This document shows, piece after piece, positions 38,317 to 51,800 of a stretch of 64,000 nt of DNA. A model generated the notes under the pieces. It was not told the DNA's origin, searched no databases, and saw only the letters and a program-made list of their open reading frames with translations. The stretch lies in assembly GCA_034336665.1 (NCBI GenBank), contig CM067569.1, forward strand, positions 7,602,820 to 7,666,819. The letters run 5' to 3'. How positions within the stretch are numbered: the stretch's first letter is position 1; the number at the start of each line of letters is the position of its first letter. Position numbers and translations under genes: made by a program. Source of the DNA: Luscinia megarhynchos. Its lineage: Eukaryota > Chordata > Aves > Passeriformes > Turdidae.

Positions 38317-41225
38317 CTACAAAACAGAACAAATACATATTAACATGTGAAAACCTGCATGTGGGCATCAAGAAAATTTGTACATGAAAGCAACACAAAA
38401 CAAGAAAAATAGTAAACTTTAGCTATTATTCAGTAAGCACAATGATATTTAATCAGATTGTTTCTGGGATTATCGATATTTTATGTATTTATTTAAAATA
38501 ACACACTTTCTGTTAAAATAAAACAGTTTGCCAAACAATGTAGCTGAAATTAATTTTAGCATGTTTACATTCTTCAGAAAATATTACTGATATGGTAAAT
38601 TTTACTCAAAACTGAATGAAATAGTATTAATAGCATTCATTCATAGTATTAATACTATGAGGATTCATTATTCATAGTATTAATTCCTATTCCTATATAT
38701 CCTTAGCCATGTTTGTTTTTTGCTCAATAAATGTAACAAAAAGAATTCTTTAGAAGACTAAACTAATCTTTAGACCATTCTAAATATTGCAAAAGGAAAA
38801 ACATTTTTTTCCTCATTAACTGAACACTCAAACCAGGAAAATAAATGATAGAAAGCATTCTAGGTATGATAAAAACACTTGCACTGCTTCATAAACTTAT
38901 TCAGACTGGTAAACTCAAACACTGACTTCAGTGCTAAAAACAAAACTGTCCGGGCACATGGAGGCTTTGATCTCTCTCTTTATTCACTTTAGCCTCTGTG
39001 TGTGTGGTCTGCTTTGTGCTTTGTGCCAATGGCACAGCCCCAATAGTAGCCAAGAGCTATCAATGCCACGGTTTGAAAGTGGCAGATGTGAGGCCTGTAG
39101 AAAGAACAGAATACAAACTTGATTCAGTCTCAGCAAATAAATCTTACCAAGGAAGAGAGTAACCATTTGTGGGGTTTTGCAGATGAATTAGTTAAGCAGA
39201 CCAGCTGTAGACATGTTTGTGAAGAGCTGATTAGATCACCAGTACAAAGTACCTTTTACTTTCTCCTAATAACCTTTCATTGTCTCAGTAATCTAAGTTT
39301 ACAAGTTTAGAGTCTCATTTTCATTTATGTTACTACACGCTGCTCAAGTCTACAATTAAATTGTTAGTCATTCGTTTCCTGTAACAAACTTGACTCAACA
39401 ATATTTCCTTATGATTGAATAATACTGTCTCTCTTGAATCACTCTCATATTTGTTCAGTATTTTTACATCATCATCATCATGTTTGAGGGAGAGAGTTTA
39501 AAGTACATCTCATTTTTCTTACATAATAGCATAAATCAATCAACAAAATTGAAATATTTTAAGTTATAAAAGATTGCATGTTTAAACAAGTTGAAATGAA
39601 GGTATCAAACCTGAATTCTCATATAATTATTGAAATAAATTCCCCCCTAGCCCTGGAAAGTAACATCAAAAGAAATATCAAAGACTAAATGAAAATAAAT
39701 GAGCTTTTTTATTGCTTAAAAGTGTGACAATTCCTCCCAATCCACTTACATACCCACACGCTTTTGACCCCTTTTTTTTTTGTCCTATTAAGCAACTTAC
39801 TTTTCTCTTGTGTATTTCTGATTAACATACTTTGAAAACAGAGCACCACATAAGTGTGTTTTTCTAACCACAAATTGGCTTGATACAGAATACTTATGTT
39901 GGTTCAACACAGAAAATCAAAACTATATGGAAGTAGAACAAGACATCATTTTGAAGTTATTTTCAACTGGCAATGGAGGAATTCTGCTGCCATGACCTGA
40001 AAGAATTATAACATCCTAAGAACATATTATCTTTGCCCATTTGGACGACAGATACCTTTCTGGCTTTTGCTTCTCCAGTTTTCTACAGCCCCTATTGCCT
40101 AATTTGCACTAACTGCCATACACCAGGCTCTGCCTTGATGATCCTGCCTCGCAGCTGTCTACAAATAGTTGTGTTGATCACTAAAGGCTTGAAGAGACAT
40201 CCACTCTTCTGGGGAAAACTAAGGACTCTCCTCTACACAGTGGATACAAAAAATTTCCACAGGTTTTCTTTTTGGGGCTACTCACTTTTCTACATGTGAC
40301 CCAACTGTGTTGCCCCACTCCTGCTCCCTACCATAGTGTGGGGGTTTTTTCCCTATAATATTTGCATATTGTGTGCTGAGTTTCATCCCTCCGAGCAACA
40401 GCAACTTTTCCTCAAGATTCAGCAGAATTGGAAGTTTGCTAATTTGGACATGATTTTCACTATTCATTAGCATCACTAATGAGGGCAATCTAGAGAACTC
40501 TCCAACACATATCAACCCCATGCAAATTCTGTGAGTGTCTCAGCACGCTTCCCCCTGAATCCATTATTTATGCACATATTCGTGTATCTGCAAGCATTAG
40601 CCCGTGTTAACTATGCCAGTGCCAAGTGCAGCATGACTCTGTAATGGTAACAGAAATACCCAGGAGCCAGCAGGTGCTTCCACTGCTTCAGGCCATTATC
40701 CAAGCCCAGCTCCACGTTGTGCCCCAGCTGCAGCAGCAGGGCAGTAATGCAAAGCAATGCAGGTATTGCCAACACTAATTCCCCATCGTGTATTAGGAAT
40801 CAAAATATTGCCCGCTCACATTCCAAGAAACATAAAGCTTGTTGAATTAATATTGAAGAAATTAAAACCTACATGCAACTGTGTTGAACAGGTAATCAGA
40901 TTTGTATACCTCAGCTTACTGATACCTGTGAACTTCTGCCAGATCAGCCAGAGAAATGGAATTAGTGCCAAACAGGGAGGACCAGAAAATGGCATGGACA
41001 TGGGCATGAAAGAGGCATCAAAATTTCAATTAATAGCTCCACCAATCCATTGACTCAAGTCTAGTCCCTCACCACAATTCTTCCATTTTGTTGCACAGAA
41101 CATGTTGTTCTGAAATGTGCAAAGGACATAAAGGTATCTGCATGACTTTGCTAGAACCTTGCTCTACACTTCTGTTTTCTTCAGTAACCTGTAAGTTCAT
41201 TTCCTACATTATAAATCCGACTTAC
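38317..41225 (-). other. ATRN: ATRN intron, 2.9 kb
   Basis: AT-rich intron between two Kelch exons. It contains a perfect 20-bp palindrome at 38641-38660 and a partial further copy of its core at 38671-38685. An unassigned 88-codon plus-strand open frame lies at 40033-40299. No other feature recognised. Confidence 0.8.
38641..38660. repeat. Perfect 20-bp palindrome
   Basis: TCATAGTATTAATACTATGA equals its own reverse complement. Half-site copies (ATAGTATTAAT) flank it on both sides at about 38621 and 38672. Confidence 0.9.
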
Positions 41226-41409
41226 CATGTCCGAGTATTAACTTCATATCTGTAAAGATCATCCACCAATCCGTATTTATTGCCAGGCAATGCTTTGTAA
41301 CCACCATGGACATAAATAGATTTTGTCAGTTCATCATACACACTGGTATGGCCATATCCACCTTGAACAATTGCTCCTTTTGTTTCTGGTACAAGCCAGG
41401 AGTTAGACC
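41226..41409 (-). CDS. ATRN: ATRN exon: Kelch repeat with YVHGGYKAL
   Basis: A 184-bp exon, phase 1 in and phase 2 out, with CAAG acceptor and GTAAGT donor. It encodes SNSWLVPETKGAIVQGGYGH, then TSVYDELTKSIYVHGGYKAL and PGNKYGLVDDLYRYEVNTRT, ending in the split Trp codon. The GGYGH start and IYVHGGY core are one full Kelch blade. It is nearly identical to mammalian attractin. The frame is intact and the exon lies between introns of 2.9 kb and 5.7 kb. Confidence 0.97.
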
Positions 41410-41688
41410 CTTGAAGAAACATTCAAAAAACCATAATTTAAAGGTTTATTACTGCTAAATCACAGTACTAGGAGTTTTAAGTATATAAAATAATTTCCAA
41501 TGTAATTCTAAATACAGCAATAACTATTGGGATTTAAGAAATAGTTTTATACCAATGTATCCAAATATCTGCAATTAGATAATGTCAGACTATCATCTGC
41601 TATTGTTAATCAAACCACCACATCATTGTTACAGCTGCCAGGCAGTATCTCATCTTCCCCCACATGATTTCAGCACTCACATTAAATT

Positions 41689-41756
41689 TAAAAAAAAAAA
41701 CCAAAAACAAAACAAACAAAAAAAAAAAAAACCAAAAAACAAACAAAAAAAACCAC
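41689..41756. repeat. A-rich low-complexity tract
   Basis: Runs of A broken by C as AACAAAC/ACCAAAAAC units. It behaves as low-complexity sequence rather than a poly(A) tail, because no retrocopy is recognised beside it. Confidence 0.85.
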
Positions 41757-43261
41757 CAAGCTTTTTGAAAATATGAAATTAGGAGTTATGATTAATTTTC
41801 GCCAGAGATGGCTGATGAGAATTCAGTGCTCCAGCTCCTTCAGATTCATTAGGAACACCTGTGCTCAGTCATGGGGAATCTGGAGGAGCCTGGCAGAGAC
41901 TGAACTGCAGTGAGTCATGAGAAGCACATAACATAAGGTAGCTCCAAGTGTGCATGGATACAGGCAGACACTTGGGAGTAACTGCAAAATTATTGAGCTA
42001 AAATCCATTTCCAACCACTGTTTCTTAGTTGTTTAACTGAAAATATACCCATTCAGTTGCAGAACACTCACAAAAGAATAATTTGATAGCAGCCCATTAA
42101 ATGGGCATTTAAATCCACATTTTACATCACATGATTAATAACTGCAAAGAGACACCAAATAAAACCAGCCACAATAGCTGTTATGACTGAAGAAGGGAAT
42201 GCAATTGATATTTTACCTTAGAAAAAAAAAAAAGAAAAAAGAAGACAGCTCTTAAGTGAGTTCTTGCTGCCTGTAGCCACAAAATGTCTTTTTTCCCATC
42301 TCCATCTTTCCAGATGATGATGTAAGCCACAAAATGAGCAAGCCAAGAGGCATTTCCTGCACAAGGCAGCCTATGCAGAAGAGCCTGTGATGACTGGGAG
42401 TGCTACAGAAGTGAAGAAGCAATGCACTTCCAGCCTCTTGGAGATTGTCAGAAGGACACACTCTGGGCAAGGACATTCAACATGGAGCAGTCTCCCAATT
42501 CTTAACCTCAGCTGGCTGCCATCATAAAGTTACTTGTCCAAGGCTAGCACACAACACCATACACCTTGCTTCTCTGAAAGTTAGGTTAAATCCCATTCCA
42601 ATTTTTATCGGATATTATGTAGGTAGCTTAGATTAACTCTTTCCTCCACATTCTCATGAAGAGGCTCATGATTTTCAGTTATTATTTTTGCTATCATACT
42701 TTCCTTAAATAATTTCCAGGCACTGCCTCTAGAAGTCACACTTTTTTCAGGAACAAGTGCTTATGTCTAGTTATAAAGCATAGATTCTGAGGAAGAATTG
42801 TGATTATTTTTGTGTGTATGCATGCTGGTATTTGTGTAATACACTACTTATCGCTAACACAGAATATTTGCATTATTTATGTGTACTGTAATGTAAGCAG
42901 TTTTTTATTTCAATCCCCATGTTGGATATTATCAAGCTATGAAGAAGTGCAATTTAAACACAAATATCAAATTTGTACTGATAATGCTGTATATTGCATA
43001 CATATTACTTTGATAACTACAATATTTACTTGATACAATTTCTGTAAGAGGGCTGGTGAGGAGTCAGCCTGCAGATATTCTATTACCAACAGTATCTTCA
43101 TTTATGTATTTAATGATCAGTCCTAGAAATTGGCATATGCATTTTTCAGGCAAAAAGAACTATTCCTCCACATAAATTGGCACAATGCAGTTGATAATAT
43201 GCATAATAAAATATTTTGCATTTCTATCTGACTGTTCATGTAGCATTTATGGAGCACTATG

Positions 43262-43330
43262 GTTTATGTAGCAATGGTTGTATTTGATGATCCTGAGGTC
43301 TTTTCCAACCTAAATGGGTCTGTGGTTCTG
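43262..43330 (+). mobile_element. Severely truncated CR1 LINE with flanking duplication
   Basis: TTTGATGATCCTGAGGTCTT then TTCCAACCTAAATGG and GGTTCTGTG is the 3' terminus of an avian CR1 on the plus strand. It is bounded by TGTAGCATTTATGGAGCACT (43239 onward) and TGTAGCATTTAGAACACTAT (43331 onward), which look like a target-site duplication of about 21 bp. Only about 69 bp of element were inserted. Confidence 0.8.
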
Positions 43331-46300
43331 TGTAGCATTTAGAACACTATGACAATCCTTCACATGACTTGGGCAGAAATATGAAAACCCCTTCCTTCTT
43401 GAATAATAATTTTTTAAAAAGTGCTACGAATAATTACTTAAATTCTAAAAAGGAGGTCCAGCAACATCTTTCTGAAAAAAAAGCCAAAAGCAGGATGACA
43501 GTTGCTCCTTCTACTTCCCATTCTAAAATTTAGCTGAATTTCAAATACTGAAATGTGTACATACAGTTTTGATAAAATTCATGCTTCAGCATCCTGAATA
43601 TTACATGATTCAGACAAAAATACAATCCTGTCTATATTTAAATACATTACTATGCATGTGATCTTTGTGAAGCAGCTTATTGAATCTTCACCTACCTATT
43701 TGTAAACAAAAATTCAATTTTTATTGAAGGTGTTTACATAATCCTTCTCATACTCAGATCCTCCTCTTTCAATCATTATAGCATGAGAATATAGAAATAT
43801 ATATATTTATAAGAAGTACTTGATAGATCAAATTAGTCATGTGAAACTGCATTCTCAACAGCTTACAAAGTCAAATGCAAAAAGAGCTTCAGAGAAGCCA
43901 GAAATAAGGAAATAGAATTTTTTTTTTTTTCCAGATTTAAATTTCAAGTCTAGTACACAGTGTAAAAATAAAGAATTGCTGGTCTGATCCATCCTTATCA
44001 TAATACAACTTTCAGATATATCAGATAAAAAGAACAAAATGTACAAGAAGCACCTTGGTGTGCCACTTTCATTTTATCATAGTGACAAACTCGAAAACTT
44101 TACAACCAGGAAGCTTATGCTAACTTTAACAAAAAAGAGGAGGAATGTCACATCATGGGGCCATTTCTTTTTATATTATTTCAAAGAAATACTTTTAATC
44201 AAAAGCAATCTATAACCTACTTCTAAAGCCATAAAAAAATCACTCTAAAATATAGTGATATTATGTTAATCCAAAGAAATCTCTGTCCTGTAAAAGAAAT
44301 AAAATCAAATCACAGAAGAATTCTTCAGAAGTTTCTCAATATATAAGGAGCCTTTATAAACCTCAGCTAAAACAAAACACAATTATTACATTCACCTTGA
44401 GACTCACACTGAGATTCTTAGAAGGTTTATGAGGTACTGCTAACCTAAAGGGAAATAAATTTCCCTGGGGAGTAGCCCAGAAAAGCTTTATGATCCAAGT
44501 TAGTAAAATCATTCACATAATTCCCATATCAGGATTTACTGATTCCTCAGAAGTCATAAGTCTGGGTGCAGCAAGAAAGGACAACAGGAATCTCTTTTCT
44601 TCCTGCAGCAACCACCACACCTTTGGAGTGGAAGTAAATTCACATGCCTTTGCATGGTTAAAATCTGCCTGCAAACCCCGTCCAGTTATTCCAGAATTTA
44701 TTTTACTCTGATAGAAATTACTTTCTCCCCTAATCTGACAAGATGCCAGGGACATTTTGAGATGGGGTACACCTTTGATTGGCATGTTTTATTAACAAGA
44801 AATACATGCCTACATGAAAAACTAGTGATTTCCACAATTATTAAAAACTTCTTCAGGTGTTTCTTAAGCCAGACCCCATGGAAATCATGGTCACAGCACC
44901 TAAAGAAGGCTTTAGCACCTGAATTACATGTACCAACTTCATCAAAGGTTTCAAAACATATGAACAAAAGGATAAACTGCCTCTATGTCTCTTTCTTTCA
45001 GTAGGTATGTGGTAAATGCTTGAAAAATAGCCTTCATTAGAACTAAAATCCATTACTGAAACATGTAGAAACTATCATGCAGTACAATTTGAAATGTTAA
45101 AGTAATATGCTTTTAAAGCAAACAGGGAAAGAAAAAACTAGGTTCTTATTTTTCTTTCTATAATATCAGAAGCCCTTATTTTTATGAAACTTCCTTTCCT
45201 ATTCAGGTGAGTTCACAGGAACACTTCTCACTTGCTATGACGTTTAAGTTTGGATCCTGAACTTCTGAAGTCTTCCCAAAAAAGAGTCATTCGTAATTCA
45301 AACCACCAGCTGGAATTTTATGGTTAAAAATGTGTTCCTACAGCTGCAAAACTGTAGATAAATGCCACAGCCAACACAATTCAGGAAAATTTTCCACAAA
45401 ATTCATTTAACTTAGAGGGGAGTGGAAAGGGAGGGAGGTGAAATGAAGCATGACAATTCTCTGTGGCAGCAATGGTTCAGGTTCACCATGCTCTGCAAAG
45501 TGCTGTGAGCCCCAATAATCAATCCTTCATCAGATGTCAATGGGTTTCCACAGTAATACTCTATACTGGTACAAGTTTCCTTTGTACCTGAAGCAAGTGA
45601 AGCACGTTTTCTATAATAAATTAAATTTCTCACCAGAACATGACAAAAATATACTCTCAAAAAGGAGACATTAAAACTTGAGAATAATTGACACATAACT
45701 GACAGAGAACTGCTTTTTCTTACTCTAAGCCTATCACGATGGTAGGGAAAGTTTGAGGTGTTTTTCTTTCTTAACTTAACAACACTCTTTTATTAATCTT
45801 CCACAAATGTAGCTGTAACATTTAAAAAAAAAATAAAACAGGAACAAGCTGTCCATTTCAACCATAAGGCCATCAATAAAATCAGCCAGGCAGAAAATTT
45901 TACACTGCAAATCATGTTCCCTTCTTCCTAATTAAACTAACAACAATAATAGGTGAGGATAAAACTGGTACTTCTACTCCACATTAAATTAGCAGCTTGT
46001 GAAGAAGCAAATAATTTAAATTTTTCCAACAGACATTACAGTGAATGAGTATGCAGAAAGCTAGAACATTGTTTCCTTCAGAGAAACAAAAACATCTCTG
46101 ATAGGTCAAAAAAAACTTTCTGAAAGTAAGTTTTTTTTAAAAAAAGACCTTTCATGCTTAATAAATCCTTAGAATGATGTTTCACAACAGCTTTCTAAGA
46201 CCAGAATTTTATAGTAGCTTTTATGTAGTTAAATTGGAATTTTTCAGTGTGAATAAAGCACTTTTTGGTGCTCTTCCTATTAGTGCCATTCACTTTTATC

Positions 46301-47076
46301 CTTTTTCAACACTTATATAATTTTGACACTGCCATCAGAGATAAAGCCAGAGAGAATAAGAACCATCTGAGTTTTGAAGGGATTTCACCCATCTATAAAT
46401 CTGTTTAAACAGTGTTTATATAAATATGCATACAAAAAAAAGAAGTTAAATGGAGCAATTAAAAACAATTATTATCTTTTAGCATCTAAGTATTACTTTG
46501 AAATTTTGTATTTTGCAGTTCACAAAGGGAAACCCAGACACATCTGGTAGGTTATTTACAGAAAATTAGGGTCCATTTTTAATTATTACCTCTAATAGCA
46601 ACATGTATACCTTTAAGAGAGAACCCTATATATAATGATGAAATAAGTTATTACATTTAAAAACAATACAACAGAATGAAAATAATACACCAGCATTAAA
46701 AAAAACTTTAAAATAACTAAATTTTTGTTGGTTTTGCTCTTCTACTGTGTGGTAAAAACAGCAAGGCTGTGTTAAAAAACTGTATTTCATGACAATTACC
46801 ACAGTGAGGAATTTCTGGGTTCAATTTTTATCCCCTTAGGGTACCACAACCACGTACAAAAATGGAAAGAGTCATGGTGCTCCAAACACAGATGAAATGC
46901 TATTACTTGACAAGAAATCTTATGTACTTAAGTTGAAGGAAAAAAGATGAGGCTTTATTATTTTGGAAAATACACATTTTTCTTCCTGAAAAAAGAAAAA
47001 TCACTTTTTCTCACTTTAGAATGAAACAGCACTTTTTCCATCAGTATGTGATCAAAATGATTTGAAAGTGACTTAC

Positions 47077-47332
47077 TGATATAGTATTCTTGCACAATGC
47101 TTGTGTAACCATATATGGAAGAATATCCAAAAATTACAATCATAACCACGTCTCTGCTGTCCAGCTCTACTATGTGTGCTGAATGACCTTCCACAGCATA
47201 CTGCTGTCCATGGACAAGGACTGCAGGAATTCTGGTACTCCATGTTTGGCTGGGTATGTTGAAAACCCACAGCTCATCAGTGACATTGCCATAACTCGTT
47301 TCAATTTTGCCTCCGTACATGTAGATATCTTC
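47077..47332 (-). CDS. ATRN: ATRN exon: two Kelch repeats
   Basis: A 256-bp exon, phase 0 in and phase 1 out, with ACAG acceptor and GTAAGT donor. It encodes EDIYMYGGKIETSYGNVTDE, then the blade-closing LWVFNIPSQTWS, then GQQYAVEGHSAHIVELDS and a second blade around VIFGYSSIYGYTS, ending EYYI. The Gly-Gly in MYGGK and the W of QTW are Kelch hallmarks. NVT is a potential N-glycosylation site. The split last codon becomes AGG (Arg) on joining, where mammalian attractin has Ser; this is a normal-looking substitution. The frame is open throughout. Confidence 0.97.
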
Positions 47333-47835
47333 CTGTAAAAATGGGAAGGGAGAGAGGAGAAAGCAAATAATGGATTACAGAAAGATAACATCTGAACTCC
47401 TCTGCTGAGCAATATTTCATAACTGAGCAATCTGACTTAAATCTTCACATTTAATCTTACATTAACCACTCAATATCAGACACTAATCCCAGACAATGAT
47501 ACTTAAACTAAACCAACAGTGATAAGGAGTCTATTTCTCTGAAAAATAAACCCAGTCATGAAAATGACACCAAAATGAATCTCAGAGAGATTATTTCTAC
47601 CAGAAAACCTTTAATTACATGGCTCTTCTAATCCATACTGCAGCATTCTATTTTAAAAAAAGCTAAACAGAAAGAATATTATATTGTTTTCTTAAGGAAC
47701 AGTTCACAGAATTAAAATGTGATTTTCCACACACTCAGTCTATGGGGATTTCGTTCAGCACATACACAAGAGAGAACATTCTCTCCTACTAGCACAGTAA
47801 TTCAAGTTCTGAGAAAATCCAATCATTAGAACCCA

Positions 47836-48425
47836 AAGAAAACGGTTGGAAGTGCCTTAAAGATCACCATCTTCCATCCCCACCACCATGAGGGAGAGAC
47901 ACTTTCCACTATCCCACATTGCTCCAAGCAATCTTCCACTATCCCAGGTTGTCCAACCTCACCTTGGACACTTCCAGGGATGGGGCAGCCACAGTTTCTG
48001 TGGGCAACCTGTGCCAGGGCCCCCCAACCCTCACACTGAAGAACTTACCAGTATCTAAACCAAACCTGCCCTCACACAGTTTGAGGCCATCTCCCCTTGT
48101 CCTACCACTCCATGCCCGTGTAAAACATCACCCTCCAGCTCTCTTGTAGCCTCTTTAGGCACAGAAGGTGCTATAAGGTGTCACCAGAGCCTTCTCTTCT
48201 CCAGGCTGAACAACCCCAGCTCTTCCAGCCTGTCCCCTGGAGAGGTCAGACATCTGGCCACCTCGGTGGCCCCTCCTCAGGACTTCCTCCAACAGTGCTT
48301 CCTGTGCTGGGTGTCCCAGAGCTGGACATGGCTCCATGAGAGCAGAGCAGAGGGGAAGAATCATCTCCCTGCTGGTCACGCTGCTTTTGATGGATGTGGC
48401 TGGCTCCTCTTGAGCACATTTGCTA
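47836..48425 (-). mobile_element. CR1 LINE 3' fragment, about 0.6 kb
   Basis: In reverse complement this is the 3' end of an avian CR1. Read on the plus strand, the diagnostic antisense blocks appear in order: TTGGAAGTGCCTTAAAGATC, CTTCCAGGGATGGGGCAGCC, GGGCAACCTGTGCCAGGGCC, CTTGTCCTACCACTCCATGC, CTTCTCTTCTCCAGGCTGAA and GGTGTCCCAGAGCTGGACA. Divergence is moderate with several small indels. The minus-strand open frame of about 170 codons in this area is element-derived and not a host gene. Confidence 0.93.
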
Positions 48426-48844
48426 AAATCAAGTCCCATAGGGGAGTACTTTGAGTTCTTTTTAAGGAATGCAAAACAGATATTCCAGCCATCAGGAACC
48501 ACACACCTCAAGCAGCAGAGCCATCTGTTCTGGTAAGTAATGAGTGATTTACTTAAATATTGACTGAAAGCAAATCCTACTGAATTTCGCTTCATCTGGA
48601 TTTGCAAGCCAAGGTATGCAAAGTCACAGAACAAATTCCAGATTGTTGGCTTCACAGACTTGCTCAAGGACAGTTTATACTGATGGAAAAAAACTTCCTC
48701 TGTTCTTCTGAAATCAATACTCAGTCTTTGCTAGGACATAACCACCCCACACACTCTGCAATCCATTTGCATGCTGTACAGTTGGGAATTATATTCTTCA
48801 ATGTAATATTTTGGAGCTTACCCTAAACTCAGCCCTACTAGGTT

Positions 48845-48850
<6 letters not shown>

Positions 48851-48875
<25 letters not shown>

Positions 48876-48888
48876 GAAGAAGAAGAAG
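48851..48888. repeat. Poly(A) tract with (GAA)n
   Basis: Twenty-five consecutive A residues followed by about four GAA units. It is the longest homopolymer in the window and could be a retrotransposition tail or a slippage-prone microsatellite. Confidence 0.9.
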
Positions 48889-51800
48889 CTGCAGATTTAG
48901 CACATTTGGCAACGTTTGACTTGACATTAAATACTCAGAAAAAGAGGCTGGAAGGTAAGAAAACTACCAAAGAAGTTGCTGTATCAATCATACAGAAATT
49001 TCAGACACTGTACAAGAAGTTGATGGATTTGTAAAAATAGATATGTAAATTTCAGGTTATTATCATCCTACATATCAAGAAAGATGAACACTTGACTCTT
49101 TGAATGGGCAGGCATGGCAAATATAGGTGATCAGTAGAATGACAAGTCTTTTCACTCCAGCTAAACAAAGGCTTTAGAGGGTTATAAAGGTGTCCCATAC
49201 ATCTGTGACTGATGGGAAGGAACAGAATCCAGAACAGTAAGAAAAGACTCCTCATTACCCAGAGAAATTAGTCAGCAAATGCCTGACCAAACTGTCTGAT
49301 GCACTTCAACAGTACACTCAAAATTTCTGTTAAATTTTTGACTGTTTTTTTATTTGAGGCAGGTGAACATTTCTCGATTTGTAATTTAAATCTTTCCTAT
49401 GCAGGGATCCTCTGGGCTATGGTTGGTGTTTGAACAAAAGATGTTCACAGAAGGAATTTGTGGAAGGATTAGAGAGATATGTATCTGAACCCATTCTTTT
49501 CCAAGGAGATAAAACATTTCAAAAAGCTTGGTAAAGACCCACAAAAACTGAAGAAGGATGTGCACTGATCTGAAGGAATGGCTTGAATAAATATTCTTCT
49601 TGAAAGGATCCTATATGGCTCATTCCTTACAATATCATATGGATCTCCCAAGTCAAATCAAACTTATGTCCAAATGCTAATAACTGACTATGGTATAAAG
49701 ACACAGCTAATTAGGGAGCTGCAGGGGCTGTACAACAGTATTTGAAAGAAAATTTATATTTCTGACACTGAGGAAAGACACTTTAATAAAAAAAAAAATT
49801 TAAAAAGGTGACCTAAAGAACTGCATGAACTTTGAAATTATTTCTCAGACAGCTGACAACAGCAGTGTCCTCCACACAGTTCTGCTTAAATGATTCAAAG
49901 TCCAGATAAAAAAACACTTCTGTGAGGAGTGATCTTTTAGGTGACACAGCAGATCCTGTATATAAGAATATTCACAGAGAAAAAGACAAGAAGGTCATGA
50001 CAACTGCTTTATCAGCCACAAAACCAGATTTAACTAAGCTTTGCTAAAGGCTATTTCTGAGATTAAGAAGCTCCTAGAGCTGGTGAAAAACACTTTAAAA
50101 GTAAGTGGTGATTAGCTGAACATGGAGAAAAACAAGCTAGGAGACCAGTCAGTGGAAGAAATACAGAACTCACATTAAAAAATGTTACATGTCTACTTAT
50201 AGAGGGCAAAACCCAACATCCTAAGCATATGAAGACACACATTTATTTGGAAAACCTTAACAGGAACCGATTGTAGGAATGATGCAAGTGCAAATGGTCC
50301 TATGCAGCAAAAAACCTGGGACAGAGAAGAAGAAGTCCCATTATAAACTTCACACTACCTTTATAAATTATTTCTATACTAGATATAAATCAAGGTATAT
50401 GCTAAAGCTGAGGGTTTCTGGAAGACACAACATATAAGATACAGAGTTTAAAGTATGCTAGTACACAAACACTGCTTTTACCTGAATTAAGCATAGTAGA
50501 TATTTCTTTATAAAAGAGAAAACCAAGCAGGACTGCAAAGTAAAATAATATATATTTTAATAAAATATAAAATTGAGAGTCTTTGTGAAATTAGTGCCAA
50601 AAAAGTGTGAAGAATCTGGCCCAAATTAAAGATCTTAAAAACTGTCCTCAGTCTAGAGGAGAGAGAAGGACAAGAAGCAGATTTTTCCATGGAAGAGAAA
50701 ACAAAACAGGTAGATAAACACCAAGAAGATACAAGGCCTCCAACACTATTTTAAAGTTCTGATACCAGGCATCAAAACCAACACCTTCAATTACAGCGTG
50801 AGATAGAAAAGTTGAACATTTACTCAATAAATTAACCTTGGCCATATTATACATATTATATCATATGAGTAACATTCTGTAAGAAGTTACAGGAACCTTG
50901 AAAGACCTTGTGGTTTTTAAATCAAAATTTCATATAACTATTACTTTATGCAAATTGAAGTTTAGAAAAATACATTGTTTATTGAACTTCAGAGTTCCTG
51001 CTCAGTAGGGAATTCCAGAAAAATGAGAAATTTCTTCCTGTAAACAGAGCAGGTCGACAGCTCGCTCAATCATGACATTCCCACCTACAGATCACATCAG
51101 TTGGTTTCTTGGCAGGTGTTCAGGTTGAAGTCAACAAAACAGCCAGTGCAGCTCCTCTTTGCTTCAATGGAACCAAACCTTTCCAATAAATGTTTCTATT
51201 TTCACAAGTTGTGTTTTTTCCTGAAAAAACTACTTCAGTGGAAAATTTTGATGAACCATAATGATAAAAAAAGATGATAAAAAGTATATGATCTGTAAAT
51301 ATTTGAGTGTGCATATTGGAGAGAGGATGACAGCAGAAGGCAGAAATGATAAGACCAAAGCCAGGATTTGAACAAAATAGTTAAATTCACATTTCTCAAA
51401 AGATGAAAACATTTATTTGATCTAGGATTTCTCTTACAGAGTAATGAATGACATGCACATTTTTGACTGGACAAAATAAGACCAAGAGAATAACTCAAAT
51501 ATAGGAGAAAAAGTAAACTGCCACAATTTGAATGTTGGAACAATCAATACAACTTACAGCCATAAAACTCCTCTTAATTTCTTCATCTTATTGATACCAC
51601 CATCATCTCTGGAGACCACATTTGTTAAATAACCAAAAATAATTCAAATAAAATTAAATGCCTGATGGGAGAGGTTAAAAAAGAGGGAGCCAGACTCTTC
51701 CAGAGTAATCCAGCAAATAAACCAGATGTGATGTGCATGATTTGGATTACAAGAAATTCAATTTAAATATAAGAATAAACATTTCTCTTTTCTCATTGAG

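Larger units (their letters stand above)
41410..47076 (-). other. ATRN: ATRN intron, 5.7 kb
   Basis: AT-rich intron between Kelch exons. It contains an A-rich tract (41689-41756) and a truncated CR1 insertion with flanking direct repeats (43239-43351). At 44490-45060 both strands are unusually open, but no product is recognisable. Confidence 0.8.

Noticed and set aside
41689..41756. A-rich tract as the poly(A) tail of a processed pseudogene
   Set aside because: No gene-like sequence precedes it on either strand, and the regular C interruptions fit low-complexity sequence better.
48155..48667. A 170-codon minus-strand open frame, the longest in the window
   Set aside because: It overlaps the CR1 LINE fragment, and its C-terminal part is CR1-derived sequence. 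It is not a host gene.
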